From Bacteroidales bacterium (GTDB taxonomy: Bacteria > Bacteroidota > Bacteroidia > Bacteroidales > PUMT01), in contig SLOS01000012.1 in the NCBI GenBank assembly GCA_007132365.1, positions 1-6,693 of the forward strand: a DNA stretch of 6,693 nt, given 5' to 3'. A program made the position numbers and the translations under genes. Below are positions 4,293 through 6,693 of the stretch, in pieces (positions within the stretch are counted from its first letter, which is position 1; every line of letters starts with the position of its first letter). The notes under the pieces were generated by a model, which was not told the DNA's origin, searched no databases, and saw only the letters and a program-made list of their open reading frames with translations.

Positions 4293-6693
4293 ATGATACT
4301 ATTTTTCCGCAACCAGGCAGGTACAGTTTATGCTGCTGAAACCGAAAAATCTCTGCATAAAATTGATATTGCGAAACTTATATGGCTTTTTGGCGATGCT
4401 TTATATATTGACAGACCTGAGATGGAAGGAAACTATATTGGTCCCCGTCGCGAAATGGTCACCCCATGGAGCACCAATGCTGTTGAGATAACACAGAATA
4501 TGGGGATATCCGGGATTTCACGAATTGAGGAGTTTGTTCCTTCCGGCAGGAACTCCGGTGAACACATCCGCGGTCACGCCGGTGATAATCCCGGTAGGCA
4601 GCCGGCCGGCACTCCAGGGTATGACCCGATGCTTCAGCGCCTCTATAAAAACCTTGGCCAGGATATTTTCATTATTGACCGTGAGCCTGACCCGGTGATC
4701 CTTATTGATGATATTGAGGCATACAACAGGCAGGAGGGACTGGCTTTGAGTCCTGAAGAGATCATCTACCTGGACGAGGTGAGCAGGCAGGCCGGAAGGA
4801 AGCTGACCGACAGTGAAATATTCGGTTTCAGCCAGGTCAATTCGGAGCATTGCCGCCATAAAATATTTAACGGGCTTTTCGTGATAGACGGTGAGGAGAA
4901 ACCATATTCGCTTTTTCAGCTCATCAAACAGACTACCCGTGAAAACCCCAACAGGGTGGTTTCTGCCTATAAGGATAACTGTGCTTTCCTTCAGGGGCCT
5001 GTTGTAAGGCAGTTTGCTCCTGCAAGGCAGGATGTGGCGGACTGGTTTGTGGTGAAGGAGGTGGAGACGGTTCTTTCGCTTAAAGCGGAAACACATAATT
5101 TCCCGACTACGGTTGAGCCCTTCAACGGTGCTGCCACAGGAACAGGAGGGGAGATACGTGACCGCCTTGCCGGCGGAAAAGGTGCCGTGCCTCTTGCAGG
5201 AACGGCAGTTTATATGACAGCCTATCCCCGCACTGAACCGGGGAGGCCGTGGGAAAGCACCCTGTCGCCCAGGCCATGGCTTTACCAGACCCCGGAAGAC
5301 ATTCTTATTAAGGCATCCAACGGTGCAAGTGACTTTGGCAACAAGTTCGGCCAGCCGCTTGTATGCGGCAGTCTGCTGACATTCGAGCATACCGAGAGGG
5401 GAAAGACATACGGTTATGACAAGGTGATAATGCTGGCCGGTGGTATAGGGTACGGAAAGAAGAAAGATAGCATTAAAGGGATACCTGCAAAAGGGGATCG
5501 TATCATTCTGCTCGGAGGCGATAATTACCGTATCGGAATGGGAGGCAGCGCCGTTTCCTCCGTTGCAACCGGAGAATATGCCAATCTTATAGAACTCAAT
5601 GCCGTTCAGCGATCCAACCCCGAGATGCAGAAGAGGGTAAGCAATGCAATAAGGGCGATGATGGAGTCGGATGAGAATCCCGTAATATCAATCCATGACC
5701 ATGGTGCAGGCGGACACCTTAACTGTCTCTCGGAACTTGTCGAGGCAACAGGAGGAAAGATTTCGATGGACAAGCTGCCGGTAGGCGACCCCACATTGTC
5801 GGCACGCGAAATCGCAGGCAACGAGTCACAGGAGAGGATGGGGCTGGTAATTCATGAGAAAGATCTGGCGCTTCTGAAAAGGGTTGCCGGGAGGGAGCGT
5901 TCTCCCATATATGATATTGGCGTGGTAACCGGCGACATGCAGTTTACTTTCGAAGACCCGGTAAAAAAAATAAAGCCGGTAGACCTTCAGCTGGAATGGC
6001 TCTTCGGCAACCCTCCCCGCACGGTGATGAATGACAGGACTGTGGACAACGGATTTGACGAGCTGGAGTTTGATTCGAAACGGTTCAGGGAATACCTGGT
6101 TTCTGTTCTCCAGCTGGAGTCCGTGGCGTGCAAGGACTGGCTGACAAACAAGGTGGACCGCAGTGTTACCGGGAAAGTTTCGATGCAGCAGACAACCGGC
6201 AGCATACAGCTTCCGCTGAATGATATGGCTGTACTGGCAATTGATTATGGGGGGGAGCGGGGACTGGCAACGGCTATCGGGCATGCGCCGGTGGCAGCGA
6301 TGGCAGATCCTGCAAAAGGTTCGGTGCTATCCATTGCCGAGGCACTCACCAACATCCTGTGGGCACCTCTTCAGGACGGTATCAGGGGTGTCTCGCTCAG
6401 CGCCAACTGGATGTGGCCCACAAGGCATGAGGGCGAGGACAGCCGGCTTTACCTTGCCGTGGAGGCAGCATCCGCCTTTGCCAAAGCTCTCGGGATCAAC
6501 ATACCCACCGGTAAGGATTCATTGTCCATGACCCAGAAATACAAGGACGGCACTGTTGTCTTCGCACCCGGTACAGTAATAATTTCTGCCGCGGCCGAGG
6601 TTACTGACATCAGAAAGGCGGTAAGCGCGGGACTCAAGAATGTACCGGGAAGCTCCCTTCTTTATATTGACATGGCAAAGGATGAGTTTTCTC
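4293..6693 (+). CDS. purL: Phosphoribosylformylglycinamidine synthase (FGAM synthase), large single-chain form, 3' end cut
   Basis: PurL catalyses the ATP- and glutamine-dependent conversion of FGAR to FGAM, the fourth step of cytoplasmic purine synthesis. The frame is open from the ATG at 4293 to the right edge, 800 complete codons; large single-chain PurL proteins are about 1,200-1,300 residues. Visible parts are the N-terminal domain (GPRREMVTPWSTNAVEITQ, 50-68), the linker with FSQVNSEHCRHKIF (179-192), the first synthase core with LKAETHNFPTTVEPFNGAATGTGGEIRD (263-290) and IHDHGAGG (467-474), and the start of the second core (LPLNDMAVLAIDYGG, 640-654; PTGKDSLSM, 738-746). The C-terminal glutaminase domain lies outside the window. 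Residues about 84-109 (GRNSGEHIRGHAGDNPGRQPAGTPGY) look like an extra glycine/proline-rich insert. The start at 4293 gives MILFFRNQ, the usual opening of this form in Bacteroidota as I recall it. No Shine-Dalgarno is present. Confidence 0.96.
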   Translation, partial: MILFFRNQAGTVYAAETEKSLHKIDIAKLIWLFGDALYIDRPEMEGNYIGPRREMVTPWSTNAVEITQNMGISGISRIEEFVPSGRNSGEHIRGHAGDNPGRQPAGTPGYDPMLQRLYKNLGQDIFIIDREPDPVILIDDIEAYNRQEGLALSPEEIIYLDEVSRQAGRKLTDSEIFGFSQVNSEHCRHKIFNGLFVIDGEEKPYSLFQLIKQTTRENPNRVVSAYKDNCAFLQGPVVRQFAPARQDVADWFVVKEVETVLSLKAETHNFPTTVEPFNGAATGTGGEIRDRLAGGKGAVPLAGTAVYMTAYPRTEPGRPWESTLSPRPWLYQTPEDILIKASNGASDFGNKFGQPLVCGSLLTFEHTERGKTYGYDKVIMLAGGIGYGKKKDSIKGIPAKGDRIILLGGDNYRIGMGGSAVSSVATGEYANLIELNAVQRSNPEMQKRVSNAIRAMMESDENPVISIHDHGAGGHLNCLSELVEATGGKISMDKLPVGDPTLSAREIAGNESQERMGLVIHEKDLALLKRVAGRERSPIYDIGVVTGDMQFTFEDPVKKIKPVDLQLEWLFGNPPRTVMNDRTVDNGFDELEFDSKRFREYLVSVLQLESVACKDWLTNKVDRSVTGKVSMQQTTGSIQLPLNDMAVLAIDYGGERGLATAIGHAPVAAMADPAKGSVLSIAEALTNILWAPLQDGIRGVSLSANWMWPTRHEGEDSRLYLAVEAASAFAKALGINIPTGKDSLSMTQKYKDGTVVFAPGTVIISAAAEVTDIRKAVSAGLKNVPGSSLLYIDMAKDEFS

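Noticed and set aside
4518..5390. Long minus-strand open frame of 290 codons
   Set aside because: It is antisense to purL, whose conserved motifs cover the same bases. Its product has no recognisable domain and is a shadow of the high-GC coding strand.
5606..6637. Several minus-strand and one plus-strand open frames inside the right part of the window
   Set aside because: All overlap the purL frame, which carries clear family motifs across this whole stretch.

Overview
The window reads as chromosomal DNA from a member of the Bacteroidota, probably an uncultured Bacteroidales-like lineage. Three things point there. The long single-chain PurL opens in the style of Bacteroides-type FGAM synthases. 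A lipoprotein S41 peptidase sits behind an outer-membrane barrel-like gene. Translation starts lack Shine-Dalgarno sequences and sit in AT-rich leaders, and one promoter candidate matches the Bacteroidota -7 element TAnnTTTG. Intergenic DNA is clearly AT-richer than the genes. No RNA genes, CRISPR array, insertion sequence or phage genes were seen.

Layout: bases 1-1619 hold a leftward two-gene unit. The first gene is a signal-peptide protein that looks like an outer-membrane beta-barrel (771-1619). It is followed closely by an S41-family peptidase lipoprotein that runs off the left edge (1-728). Bases 1620-2122 form a 503-base divergent intergenic region. It holds a good promoter match for the leftward unit and several inverted and direct repeats, including a nested palindrome at 1870-1932. 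From 2123 rightward come four genes on the + strand: a Tat-exported hydroxypyruvate-isomerase-like TIM-barrel protein (2123-3058), a four-helix DoxX-like membrane protein (3169-3678), a small two-helix membrane protein of unknown function (3776-4171), and purL, cut by the right edge (4293-6693).

The leftward pair is likely co-transcribed and envelope-localised. The rightward genes are separated by roughly 100-120 bases each, so they may be independent units rather than one operon. Nothing obvious links the TIM-barrel, DoxX-like and small membrane proteins to purine synthesis. Each spacer contains an AT-rich repeat close to the next start codon. The clearest is an exact 11-base direct repeat with a 20-base period that ends at the purL ATG.

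I do not see a convincing new multi-gene system. The most unusual signals are the purL leader repeats, a glycine/proline-rich segment that looks inserted into the N-terminal part of PurL, and the nested palindrome at 1870-1932.
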